This document shows, in pieces, positions 54,141 to 64,000 of a stretch of DNA of 64,000 nucleotides. Position numbers and translations under genes: made by a program. This DNA comes from Pectinophora gossypiella (taxonomy: Eukaryota > Arthropoda > Insecta > Lepidoptera > Gelechiidae), in the NCBI RefSeq assembly GCF_024362695.1, contig NC_065421.1, positions 10,478,598 through 10,542,597 of the forward strand, written 5' to 3'. Within the stretch, counting starts at the first letter, position 1. Every line of letters starts with the position of its first letter. Under the pieces are notes generated by a model. That model ran no database searches and was not told the DNA's origin. It worked only from the letters and a program-made list of their open reading frames with translations.

Positions 54141-54482
54141 CGTATAAAGGTATATGTATAGGTTATTAGAAAGAATTACGTATTTCGATTATTACGTAGC
54201 GACTAGTGCATCTGTCTATAATAATACTAACATGTATTATAAATGGTTCTTTATGTAGATATTGCAAGTAGGTAATGTTTGCAATGGCGGTGTGCAGAAT
54301 CGAGCTCGAAGCAAGGGGTTGGACCCTTTTTGCGTAAATTGGTAAAGAATTTAAACCTATGCGCAGCGATTTTGCGGCTATTCGGGTTTTTAGAGAGAAG
54401 TTGATTGTTTTTTTCGATAAAAAGCTTACAAATGTTAAGTGAATATAACTCCCTGTCTATCTCTCTCTCTCTCCTTGGCATT

Positions 54483-54665
54483 TATTATTGCCATATGATG
54501 GTGGGGTCTGCCTTCTTCGTATTTCTCTTCCACTTCGCACTATCGGACGTGTCGTTTTCGGAGACACTGCACAAGCACAGTCCTCTTTGATTACATCCGC
54601 CCAAATTGTATTTGGTCGTCCTCTTGGTCTAAGCCCTGGTGTATTTAGATTGAAGATAACTATAT
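54483..54665 (-). mobile_element. RTE-like LINE C-terminal fragment
   Basis: The minus strand encodes RPRGRPNTIWADVIKEDCAC, then with small shifts REIRRRQTPPSYG, the GRP..W.D.I-type end of RTE-like reverse transcriptases. Confidence 0.6.
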
Positions 54666-54914
54666 TCAACATATTTATCAAGTTTTCCTCGCTAATGGAA
54701 CAGTTTTTTCAATCATTGTCTTTGTAAAAACATTACTTGGTACTTACGGTAAATTGAGAATAGAAGAATAAAATACGGTAAAGAAATATTAGAATGCTCT
54801 ATGTTGTTCTTTTAAAATATTATTGCATGATTGTCGTCTACTTAGCATGGCGATATAATGGGTTGGGTTTCAGATTCAAATATTTATAATTATATATCTA
54901 TGTAATTAAATTTA

Positions 54915-55236
54915 AGTCTAGTGGTTAAAGCGTTAGGCTCACGATCTCGAGGTCCGGGTTCGATTCCCGATGGGGACATTGTCGAAATCACTTTGTGAGA
55001 CTGTCCTTTGTTTGGTAAGGACTTTTCAGGCTTGAATCACCTGATTGTCCGAAAAAGTAAGATGATTCCGTGTTTCGGAGGGCACGTTAAGCCGTTGGTC
55101 CCGGCTATTAGCCGTAAAAACACCTCCACCAACCCGCAGTGGAGCAGCGTGGTGGAGTATGCTCCATACCCCCTCCGGTTGATTGAGGGGCGGCCTGTGC
55201 CCAGCAGTGGGACGGGTATAGGCTGTTTATGTATGT
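54915..55236 (+). mobile_element. SINE type B, complete reference copy
   Basis: Head GTCTAGTGGTTAAAGCGTTA, B box GGTTCGATTCC, body GAAATCACTTTGTGAGACTG, core GCCGTTGGTCCCGGCTATTA, end CCAGCAGTGGGACGGGTATA. Confidence 0.9.
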
Positions 55237-55249
55237 TGTAATAGTTACT

Positions 55250-55315
55250 ATGGTCCTGTGGTACACTGGCTCGCTTCTCAAACGGGGATCGCCGGTTCGA
55301 ACCCCGGTACCGGAC
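55250..55315 (+). other. tRNA-like SINE head fragment
   Basis: GTGGTACACTGGCTCGC (A-box like) and CGGTTCGAACCCCGGTACCG (B box with a stem) resemble a tRNA. The anticodon arm and 5' stem do not pair convincingly, so it is read as a SINE head without its body. Confidence 0.4.
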
Positions 55316-55375
55316 TACTTGCATCAGTGAGTTATCAATTTATCTTTAGTACAGTTTTCACTAACACACTTGACT

Positions 55376-55590
55376 CTTATTTCCCTCAATCAGCGCTTAT
55401 CGCTATCGACTCACTTGGGTCCATTAATTCTTTCAAATATTTTTCCTCTCAGACGACGCCCTGAGCCGAGGTTCGCGCCCAACTAGGCACCCTCAGGCCT
55501 GTTGTCTTATACGTTGTACCGGGTGAGAGCCTTCAGCGCTCCCGTAGTTAATGCCATCTGCGGCAAATCTACAATAAGTCACGTAAAAAA
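55376..55590 (+). mobile_element. Jockey-type LINE 3' end
   Basis: Matches the last codons and UTR of the 25.2-26.1 kb copy (CAGCGCTTATCGCTATCGAC .. GCCCTGAGCCGAGG .. AAGTCACGT) with a poly-A of 12. An internal 14-19 bp piece of the CCCCATTTGTCCGGCCAAG stretch is missing. Confidence 0.85.
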
Positions 55591-55743
55591 AAAAAACTTG
55601 ACTTTCCTATTATAGACGGCGATTCGGCTCACCACTTATCACGTTGATCTAACAGAAAGCTCGGTGACGTGTGGGTACTTATTTCATTTTGCGATGGATA
55701 TACTTCTGACTACCTTCATTGGGATATAATCGTGAGCAGTTCT

Positions 55744-55912
55744 GGGGGGTTAAAATGGCCACATCGAAGCAATTCATCTAAGAAAGCAATATTGCTATTT
55801 GACATTTGTTTGCTTTGCGCACTTAATTTTGTAAGCGCAAATGTCAAACTGCAACATTGCCTTCTTAGATGAATTTCTTTGATGTGGCCATTTTAACCCC
55901 CCCCCCCCCCCC
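55744..55912. mobile_element. MITE family A, best-preserved ends
   Basis: GGGGGGTTAAAATGGCCACA at the left and GATGTGGCCATTTTAACCCC at the right, with a run of 14 C. The long arms pair almost fully. Confidence 0.85.
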
Positions 55913-56198
55913 TATTGTATGTTTTGCGAAAAAAACGTAAGCATATATCAACCGTAGGAAGTGTAAAGGTATATACCACGTGCAGTTATCTCGTTGCAAC
56001 GCCGCCGACGCGCGAGGGTGCAACCCTCAACCCTTTTTCTGTTGTCTATGTGGATATGGGGGTCGGGGAAAGAGGTAGACAGTGTCGTAAAGTGTACACT
56101 TATGTATGGAGGACTTAAGTATTTTATTCCCCTATATTATCATGGTAGAATTCACCATCGAAACTCAACTACGGAATGTAGTAATAGTGACGACCTAC

Positions 56199-56492
56199 GT
56201 GGTCCAGTGGTTGCGAGTTGGGCTCACGATCCGGAGGTCCTAGGTTCGATTCCCGGTGGGTACACATCACAAAAATTACTTTGTGGCTTTGTGGTATAAA
56301 AATTAATTAGTTTAAATTAAAAAATAAAAAATCAAAAAAAGCTGTTGGTCCCAGTTACTATTTACTGATGTAAGTAAGTAGTCGTTACATGCCAGGGGCC
56401 ATGTCAGGGGCCTTTGGCGGCTCAATAGTAACCCTGACACCAGGGGTGATGAGGTTGGTACTCCACCTCACAACCCACACGATAGAAGAAGA
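56199..56492 (+). mobile_element. SINE type A, complete with internal AT insertion
   Basis: Head GTGGTCCAGTGGTTGCGAGT, B box GGTTCGATTCC. The core is interrupted by an AT-rich stretch at about 56290-56340. End CACACGATAGAAGAAGAG. Confidence 0.85.
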
Positions 56493-56601
56493 GTAGCAGT
56501 CGCCATTGCCGAACACGGTAAGGATGACATTATTATTATTTTTATAAACCTTAGGTTTCCTCGGCTAATGCCGATTTACTGATATGCAGCATCTGGCATA
56601 T

Positions 56602-56719
56602 ATGAGTAAGTAGTCGTTACATGAGCCATGTCAGGGGCCTTTGGCAGCTCAATAATAACCCTGACACCAGGGTTGATGAGGTTGGTAATTTAACTCACAA
56701 CCCACACGATAGAAGAAGT
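56602..56719 (+). mobile_element. SINE type A 3' part
   Basis: GTAAGTAGTCGTTACATGAG to CACACGATAGAAGAAG. Confidence 0.78.
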
Positions 56720-57117
56720 GTAGAAATTATAGTTATATTTGCAGTTTAACAAGTATTACTTTAGGAATGTACTTTTTGGCGGTAGCCGTAGATTTGTAAT
56801 ATACAAACAAAACACAAGCGTCTAAAAACAAAAGAACACTTACGTTTACAAAATGAGGTACAAAGGTGCATAACACGAATTATTCATTATTTATGCCGTA
56901 GGTAGTCGACTTTTACGACCTTTTTTAGATGATTAGCATTCTTATGTTTTTCTTTACCCCCGGCCGCTTTAAGTCTAGCCGATAGCAGTCTGAACATAAA
57001 TGAAATATCTAACCAAACCGTTGCATGTCAAACAGCCTATACACCATGAGAAAGCAAGCAGGGCAAAGCAATATCGCGGTTTGTCGCTTTATAGGAAAGG
57101 GAAACGTGAAATACTGC

Positions 57118-57197
57118 GACCTATCGATAGATCTCTGTCACTTTGTGTGCGTGTGTGTGCGTGAGTGCGTGCGTGCGTACTTGGGTGCGTGCGTACG

Positions 57198-57257
<60 letters not shown>

Positions 57258-57300
57258 TGTGTGTGCGCGTGCGTGTGTGTGTGTGTGTGTGTGTATTGCA
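57118..57300. repeat. (TGCG)n / (TG)n microsatellite
   Basis: About 150 bp of TGCG and TGTG units (57145-57294). Open frames across it on both strands are products of the repeat. Confidence 0.92.
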
Positions 57301-57932
57301 AAATCAATCGATACTATCGACAAAATCGATATTTTTGAAGTATCGATAGTTACTCATCATCATGGTGTTTCATCTTGCGGTAGATGTACCACAATTGGGA
57401 TATACTCGTGAGCTAATGGTATGTTATATTAACTAATTATCGATACTATGAACAGTATAAGTCATAATTTTAAATATTTTCATTGTATATTTTAGGTACA
57501 GTTTTAAATAAAAGTTGCAGTTATAGTTGCAAATTACGTCTCATAGTGGCGACACTATTAATGTACTTACATGCAAGTAATTTCGTTTATCAATAAAAAA
57601 AAAAAACACGTTGTTTTCACACAAAACAAGCAGTTCAGCTTGTTTCTAACAGAAATCTCTTCAAGCAAACCAAAGAGAGCAGGGGGGTTAAAAAGGCTAC
57701 ATCAAACCAATTCATCTAAAAAGCAATATTGCAATTTGACATTTACGCATATAAAAGTAAGTGCGCAATGCAATCATATGTCACAGTCAGCAATATAGCT
57801 TTTTTTTAATGAATTGCTTCCATGTGACTTTTTAACCCTCCTGCAATGGCAACGAATGTCAAATAGCAAAATTGCTTTCTTAGATACCCATATAGAATCA
57901 TCTAGTCTTATCGATAGTCCAACCATCGATAG
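57121..57932. promoter_or_regulatory. Cluster of ATCGATA (DRE-like) sites
   Basis: CTATCGATAG at 57121, ATCGATA at 57307 and 57326, TATCGATAG at 57341, TATCGATA at 57438 and 57909, ATCGATAG at 57925. In Drosophila TATCGATA is the DREF/BEAF-type element. Binding here is inferred. Confidence 0.4.
57684..57842. mobile_element. MITE family A copy
   Basis: GGGGGGTTAAAAAGGCTACA .. TTCCATGTGACTTTTTAACC. A second partial arm follows at 57850-57890. Confidence 0.8.
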
Positions 57933-58671
57933 TTCGGCAACAGTAAAGTGAAAATAATACCAGAAGGAAAGCACAAAGTAAATTAGCATGCCAACTCCAG
58001 CGGAAGACATGACGGGCGTATTAACTGCTGTGGGTGGTCTAACTACCCCCTTTGGCAAATAAGTTATGTTTAGAAAAGCGAGTTATAATTATTTTATGCC
58101 GTCAAATACTTCATTTTTTACGTTTCCTAGGTTCTTAGTTAATCTGCGAAATGAAATAGATATTTTATATTAGTACTAGTTTATATTTCGCGTATTGAAG
58201 TTAAGAGATTATGGCCCGACTAACATCATATCTTGTCTGTTTTGGAAAGATAATAGAACTATTGTAAAGCACTTAGCTATGTACTCCAAAACACAGAAGA
58301 TGCGAAAAGGAAAGAAAGAAAGAAGAAGAAAGAAAATAATGTATTTTAGAAATAAGTAAGTGGTACACAGAGTAGAATAGTGAACAAAATAATGAATTTA
58401 AACCTTATCTCTAAAAAGGGATGTCAACTCAGCAAGATGTGACACTCCGACTTTGAGGGAGTGCCACGACGCTGATTTTCAGACTTTTTGTTTTATAATG
58501 TTTCTTGTATGTGTGTGTAATACCAATAAGTTAAGAATAAGTATATGATTCATATCATATATTACATCGAACAATCCGTCACTAAGTAATTAAATGCATG
58601 AAACGGACTTTACTGCGGACTCATTATTCAAGCAAGACTACTGATATGTCGAAAAAGGAAGTTATCAAAGA

Positions 58672-58803
58672 GGTCAAAAGGCCACATCGAAGCAATTCAT
58701 TTAAAAAAGCAATATTGCAATTTGACATTTGCGCATACAAAAATATTGTTGTATTAGTTTTTAAAATGAATCGCTTCCATAACCGTGGCCTTTTTAACCC
58801 CCC
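58672..58803. mobile_element. MITE family A copy
   Basis: GGTCAAAAGGCCACATCGAA .. CCGTGGCCTTTTTAACCCCC; centre shortened. Confidence 0.8.
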
Positions 58804-58809
58804 TGGCTA

Positions 58810-60945
58810 TTCAAAGAAGCACTATGACCAATCAACAATCGGCCAGTCTTGCACGTTTAGAAAAAGAACGAACATAAAAAAAACGGCTAATAAAATTCCT
58901 TTTACAAAAAAGTAGCGTTAGTTGAAAACCGCAGCACGCAGCGTGGGTGGGTAGGCATTATAATGCGGGCACACATGCCTACCGAACCAACACATTCATA
59001 CCTACATGCTTCATGCTACATAACTATACGCGTTGCATGCAAAAACTGAACACGCCATATCCACTAATCTAAATGCAAATGAGCTACCCACATTACTCTG
59101 GACTAAATTGCACCTTATTGATTATACATTTCTTAGGGTTTTATTGCTGTTAAATGACTTTAGTGCTTAAAGGTGAATTTTGCTCGGTGGAAATTAGATC
59201 CCGTAATTCACTTTTAGACAGCAATATGCGATGTTTTCCTTCGTTACAAGTTATTTTAGTATTTTCACTCTACTTTATTTTGAACGGTTTTCTCATATTT
59301 TCTTCAATCGTCATCCGGCCAAGAAGTTAATACCATTTGCGCCAAATCTACAATAAGTCACGAAAAAAATAAACTTAAATCAAATCTGGTTTATTTTCCA
59401 TTAAATACACCTCCTTAGCTTCAATAGGTACACGTAAATTATTGTCCACTTTTGTAATATACAAATGAAAAAGGATTAAATAATATAATATGATACGAAA
59501 TATTTTTTCACGGACATACAAAAAGTCCAGCCAGACAGTATAAAAATCAAACCTGTTCGAAAACTCTCTTCAAAACTCAACAAGTAACGCATATTTTTTA
59601 TTTTATGAACTGACAACAAACAGTGTGCAGTATCAAACAAAATTTTTATTGTCACATTGACAATTGCGCTCACAATTGCCAATTTAAACCGGCTCCGTTC
59701 TAATCAAGTTGCGAGCTCTTTGCAAGACCGAGCCATCGCTGCATTCTGCAAAAACCGCTCTAAAACGTTATTAAAAATAACCGATGAAAGAAACCAGTTT
59801 CTTTTTTTCAAAGGGTTTGCAGGTACGCGGAATGCAAACATCGGGCTGCAATCGCGAAAACAGGTTTACGAACGCACGCCGTCTCATTATAAAACCTTTA
59901 TTATCTGTACACAATCGATTGTGCAACGATTAAAAGCAGCTGGCAGGTTAATAGAACTGGTTGTAAAAGAGATGAAATAAAAATCGATTCTGTTTTTGAA
60001 ATGACATTCGAATGAGAATTATGTAATCTCGATACTAAAATAAGCAAGTAATAAGAGTTAAATTAAACTTACACCACGTTTTTACAAAAAAAATACATTT
60101 CGAATATAGCCTGCTAAATTCAAATAGCCACTGTATCAAACGGCCATGCTTTATTTTTAAACTACCCAATTAATGCGAAAGCCAAGGAAAGCACGTAAGG
60201 AGAACAAAAAGCATCAGACAACATTTTTTAAAAGCATTTTTTCCCATTTTCTACTAAGATAACGCTCGGGCGAGCGAAATATGAAAGGAGTTATCAAAAC
60301 GATCTCGCGTGCACTAAATCACGGTACATAAGGGGAAGAGGAGTCCTATTTACTCGGAAACGGACAAAATAAATGTTTTTATTACATAATGCCGGGTTTT
60401 CTCCAAGGCTCATTTAAAAAATTGCAACGGAAAGTCGACTTTTCTTCTCAAAGAACAGAGTTGAAAGTCTTTCGTAGCATTGCACTGAATTTGGCTTTGC
60501 AGGTTGTCGTTTGAGAATAAGTCTTGTTTTTTTCTGCTTAGAGTGTATTTTTGTGTGTGGGTGAGCTCTGCAGATGTGTTTGTATATAAAAAGGGACGCG
60601 AATTTTAAGTACAGGGATTTAGGAACGGCCGGGGTGTGCTTTCGTCGCTACAATTACACATACATACAATACGTACAAAGACATTTGTATGTAGAGTAGC
60701 ATTGTTAGTTGCCTTTCATTTAACATTACGGAAGGAAAGATAATATTTTTTGAAAATATTTTTGCTGTTCTACAATTTAGCTATTCTTTTTATTACTTTG
60801 TGTTTTTAAGGAAATATTTTTCATTAGGGTAATGAAAGGATTGCATGTGAATTTGTACTTTGAGATAACGGTAGGTATTGGAAAAAAGTGATCTCAAATC
60901 GATTTCGAACAAACTATAAGCCCGTATACAGTTCTCAATATTTGT
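58810..60945. other. Mobile-element-poor interval, possible regulatory DNA
   Basis: Except for a faint Jockey tail at 59315-59370, none of the window's repeat families occurs over about 2.1 kb. An octamer ATGCAAAT lies at about 59073, and a 107-codon open frame (59657-59980, +) lacks recognisable domains. Nothing proves function. Confidence 0.35.
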
Positions 60946-60947
60946 TA

Positions 60948-61150
60948 ACATACATAAATAAACTCACGCCTATTTCCCACCGAGGTAACCAGAGACTATG
61001 GAAATCCATTTGCTTCGATCCTGACACACTTCTCTTGCTTCCTCCACATTCATCAATCGTTTCATACACGCACCCCGGTTCAGAGCAGATCGTACTGAAC
61101 CTTTTCTAAGGACATCTCCAATTTGGTCAATGTACGTCCTTCTAGGTCTT
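60948..61150 (-). mobile_element. RTE-like LINE C-terminal tail (subfamily I), fullest copy
   Basis: On the minus strand: RPRRTYIDQIGDVLRKGSVR, MKRLMNVEEAREVCQDRSKW, then VSGYLGGK and a stop. The tail reads ATTTATGTATG. The frame is open but truncated. Confidence 0.8.
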
Positions 61151-61346
61151 CAGTTTTAGTGTTTGTTAACAGTTTTATAATATTTCTTGGCATTGGTAGG
61201 TTGAGATGTAGGTTACCGATTTGAGATAACATCTCTTAAAGCTACCTACCAAAAATAGCTGCATATCCCAATACGTTTTAGGCCTGAGTATTTAGTGTTC
61301 GATATCACGAATAATAGAATCGTGGTCTCTTTAGGCGATTGTCACA

Positions 61347-61640
61347 CGACAGTGGTTTAGCGTTGGGCTCACGATCCGAAGGTCCCGGGTTCGAATCCCG
61401 TTGGGGACATATCACAAAAATCACTTTGTGATCCCTAGTTTGGTATGGTTAGGCTGATCACCTGATTGTCCGAAAGTAAGAAAGTGCTTCGGAAGGCACG
61501 TTAAGCCGGTGGTCCCGGTTACTACTTACTGATGTGAGTAACCATTACATGAGCCATGTCAGAGGGCTTTGACGGCTCAAACCCTGACACCTGGGTTGAT
61601 GAGGTTGGCAATCCGCCTCATAACCTTCACGATAGAAGAA
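61347..61640 (+). mobile_element. SINE type A, complete
   Basis: Head AGTGGTTTAGCGTTGGGCTC, B box GGTTCGAATCC, end CACGATAGAAGAAGACACG. Several small deletions in the core. Confidence 0.88.
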
Positions 61641-61830
61641 GACACGACACCGCGGATCGACCAGTTAATCCCTTGCATTCATATCTTCTAAATAATCACT
61701 AGCCTTATAATAACTTTTTTTACGACTCTTAAAACTGTTCAGAGGTGAATTCTGAATATCAGTGGGAATGCAGCGAGCGGTCAGCAAGGTCGCACAGACT
61801 TGTATGTAGGTAATTCGCTGATGCCTAACG

Positions 61831-61972
61831 TACGGTCACGAGCATTAATACGTATACACTTTGGTACCATGTCACATTAACTTTTTTGACAAATTCTCAT
61901 TAAATGTCAAATATGATACTGCGACAGAGTTCTAAAGTGAGAAGTGAGTACATGATATTGCTCATGACTGTA
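61831..61972. mobile_element. MITE family B, inverted copy
   Basis: TACGGTCACGAGCA at the left and TGCTCATGACTGTA at the right; orientation opposite to 3758-3912 and 33331-33483. Confidence 0.8.
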
Positions 61973-61979
61973 CGTATAC

Positions 61980-62440
61980 CTCGCCGCGCGGTTCACCTCT
62001 TTAAAATCGACGTTATATATATGAGAATCACGTAAGTTGGCTTATGTATCCAGTTGTACTACTGGATATTTAAAAAAAAATACAACAACATACCTACATA
62101 TCGGTTCAGAGGGTTCGCCAAGTTATTGAGCGTTTCGATTGTCATTCGCGAGGGTTGTAAAACTAGCACGAATCGAGACGCCTCGGATCACGATAGAACG
62201 ATAGATATGCATTTGATTCGGGCGGGTTATCGCAACTCCTACATTATCGTCATGCGATCGAACCGTAATTTCAACTTCACTAGTTGACTAGCCCCTAGAT
62301 CTGACCTTATCCACAATGTTCCCTTCGTTATAGCAATGTCGTTCAACCACCACCAAGCTGCTAGCCTGCCTATTCACCTCTATTTTTATCTTTCTTAGTA
62401 CCCATGCTTTCAATGCTAAAAGAATAATTGTACTACATAC
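61980..62440. other. No gene recognised
   Basis: A 77-codon plus-strand frame at 62054-62287 has no domain or splice context. Confidence 0.35.
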
Positions 62441-62975
62441 ATTAAAAGCTTTTACGCCCACTTCCTTTTACATGCTAAAAGAAAGGAGCAACGAAAAACA
62501 CGTGGTGCAATTAATATGCAACTAAGCCTTCTAATTGCAGACATTACGTCTCTCCCTAATGCAGCCTTAAGCTCAATCGTTGTGCTGTAATTGGAGGCCT
62601 CATAAAGGGGCCACGGGGGCCGGAAGGGGGCCACAGGGGGGCTAAATGTTATGGAAATGACGCACCGCCATTTCCCCGTTTTTGTATTTGATTATCCTTT
62701 CAAGACAATATTTCGCGTTCCCGGAAATTAATGAAGGCAATTTATGCGACACGGCGTGGGTGCGGGTTTTATTTAAATAACTTTTTTTGTTTCTTTTTTT
62801 TCTAAAGCCGAGGGTTTTTGGGCTGCTTTTTATAATTGGAACGGTCCGTTTTTGCGTTTTGTTCCTGAGGGCTTACGGGCAAGGGTTATGTTTTGAGGTG
62901 GGATTGGCCCAGGGATTTATGCGTGCCCCTGCGAGCCCCCTTGTTAGAGAATATCTAGGTATTGAGCTTTTTACC
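62441..62975. other. GC-richer repeat-free block
   Basis: Contains GGCCTCATAAAGGGGCCACG, homeodomain-like AATTAATATGCAA and TAATTGGAG strings, and G-rich runs. It carries no repeats of the window and no supported frame. A conserved non-coding element is possible. Confidence 0.3.
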
Positions 62976-63429
62976 TAATCCTTTATTACGTGTTTCTTAT
63001 GTCGTTTTAGAGGTAGACGTTTAGGTACAACAATCGGGTATCTTGAAATCACAGCGTATATTATATTCAAATATACACAGAGAAAGTCGCAACAGTTACA
63101 TTGTAAAAGTGAATATCCCTTGATGATGACGTCTGACAAAATTGAAAAGCTGGAAGAAATCTTAAATTCAAATGTATTTATTGCATTGCTACAGGTCAAG
63201 AAGGTCTTAAACAATATTACATACATCCACTGCAGCATACCAGTCTAGGTGTACAATTTTAATTCTAATATATTTAAATTACAATTTCAATTAGATATTA
63301 AAATAATGTGAGTTAATATAAATGTGAATATGATTAAAATTAATTTCATTAGGTACGCTTAACTAAATACAATGTCAAAATTATATGATAAGGTGAGTCA
63401 ATATAAATGTCAATATGCTTAAAAAAAAA

Positions 63430-63525
63430 TTGGAAGAGATCTCTCTTAGAGATAAGTCCACCCTTGTAAACGTCCATTTCTTGTTTGTGATGTAACTAGT
63501 TGTTAAGTGCAATAAAGTAAGTATA
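63430..63525 (+). mobile_element. LINE 3' tail family D
   Basis: AAGAGATCTCTCTTAGAGAT .. TTAAGTGCAATAAAGTAAG on the plus strand. Confidence 0.55.
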
Positions 63526-63659
63526 TTTATAATTTAAAATTAATTTGATTTACACTTTATTAAATACAATGACAACATTATAAATTATCAATATTAAATC
63601 CATAACTCGTAAAAACTCCATTATTCTAAATTTTTAAAATCTTACAATAAGCCAATACA

Positions 63660-63755
63660 ATAGCGCCGCCAGATTGTACTGATTCTTTCGTCCATGTGTG
63701 TAAAATTTGTTTTGTATGTTGTGTGCAATAAAGTATAGTTGTATCGTATTGTATT
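63660..63755 (+). mobile_element. LINE 3' tail family D, second
   Basis: AGCGCCGCCAGATTGTACTG .. GTGTGCAATAAAGTATAG then GTATCGTATTGTATTG pentamers. Confidence 0.6.
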
Positions 63756-63769
63756 GTCATCATTGCTAA

Positions 63770-63880
63770 TTTAAGAGCCACGCTCTTGTCAGTGTAGCAT
63801 TATCCATTCTTGCCTATCAAAAGCCAATTCCTTCACTTCTTTATAAGACACGACCTTCGCATTACCTTTAATGTGTTCCA
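63770..63880 (-). mobile_element. RTE-like LINE tail (subfamily III)
   Basis: TAATTTAAGAGCCACGCTCT .. AAAAGCCAATTCCTTCACTT .. AAGACACGAC, complement of the LINE end at 31700-31800. Confidence 0.78.
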
Positions 63881-63917
63881 TGTATCGTATTGTAAGTGGT
63901 ATAATTTAAGTACTTAC

Positions 63918-64000
63918 AAAGCTTTCTGGAGTCTTGACATCCAAAGGAGTTAAAAAAGGTAAATCAGCAACCACGGAAATTGAAAATACGAGTATGTGCA
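63918..64000 (-). CDS. Candidate exon running off the right edge
   Basis: The minus strand is open from the window end to a perfect donor (TTT|GTAAGTACTT at 63917). It encodes an N-terminal hydrophobic piece (HILVFSISVVADLPFL) and then TPLDVKTPESF, phase 0 at the donor. The 5' boundary is outside or within the last bases. The protein is unknown. It could be coding or a chance open stretch of 27 codons. Confidence 0.3.

Noticed and set aside
57025..57411. Overlapping open frames on both strands over 57025-57411
   Set aside because: They are generated by the TGCG/TG microsatellite, which lacks stops in several frames; amino-acid content is just repeat units.
59657..59980. 107-codon plus-strand frame
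   Set aside because: No domain, no splice or start context, and ordinary AT-rich codon use; open by chance is the simpler reading.

Overview
The window is nuclear DNA of an insect, most likely a moth or butterfly. It is AT-rich and packed with tRNA-derived SINEs, 5'-truncated non-LTR retrotransposon tails and small inverted-repeat MITEs. It also carries one intact-looking errantivirus (Gypsy/Metaviridae) and scattered short exon-like pieces with insect splice sites. No bacterial operons, rRNA genes, CRISPR arrays or convincing functional tRNA genes were seen. It reads as intergenic or long-intron DNA in which mobile elements outnumber host exons. The lepidopteran assignment is inferred from repeat style and base composition, not from a named host gene.

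Layout. From 1 to 9 kb there are truncated LINE tails, SINEs (two insertions with clear target-site duplications), MITEs and a near-perfect 64-bp hairpin. At 9.1-11.5 kb lies a 2,373-bp foldback-like DNA transposon: about 772-bp inverted arms built from 170-bp tandem units, an 830-bp loop, and an exact 8-bp duplication AAATAATG. From 11.5 to 34.9 kb the DNA is a mosaic of SINEs, MITEs, one 5'-truncated Jockey-type LINE (25.2-26.1 kb, itself hit by a SINE) and RTE-like LINE tails. This stretch also holds exon candidates: 16803-16900 (+), 20703-20861 (-), and a run of splice-bounded, probably non-coding exons at 31940-33238 (+).

The centrepiece is the errantivirus at 34897-40978. Its two 271-bp LTRs are identical by eye and are flanked by the 4-bp duplication ACTT, with a tRNA-type primer site, a polypurine tract and two long open frames. 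The first frame runs Gag, aspartic protease, then directly into the last residues of RNase H and a complete integrase: reverse transcriptase and nearly all of RNase H are missing without breaking the frame. The second frame is an env-like fusion glycoprotein whose last 20 codons lie in the 3' LTR. A recent, RT-less element that keeps Gag, protease, integrase and Env points to mobilisation with RT supplied in trans, or to a very recent deletion or assembly artefact.

From 41 to 64 kb come more SINEs and MITEs, a CpG-rich promoter-like block (42.35-43.08 kb), smaller CpG-rich patches near 48.8 and 50.1 kb, a hAT-like MITE (47.6-48.0 kb), a TGCG microsatellite flanked by ATCGATA sites (57.1-57.9 kb), and a mobile-element-poor interval (about 58.8-60.9 kb) that may be regulatory. 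An open stretch ending in a perfect splice donor runs off the right edge on the minus strand. No complete host gene can be assembled from this window alone.
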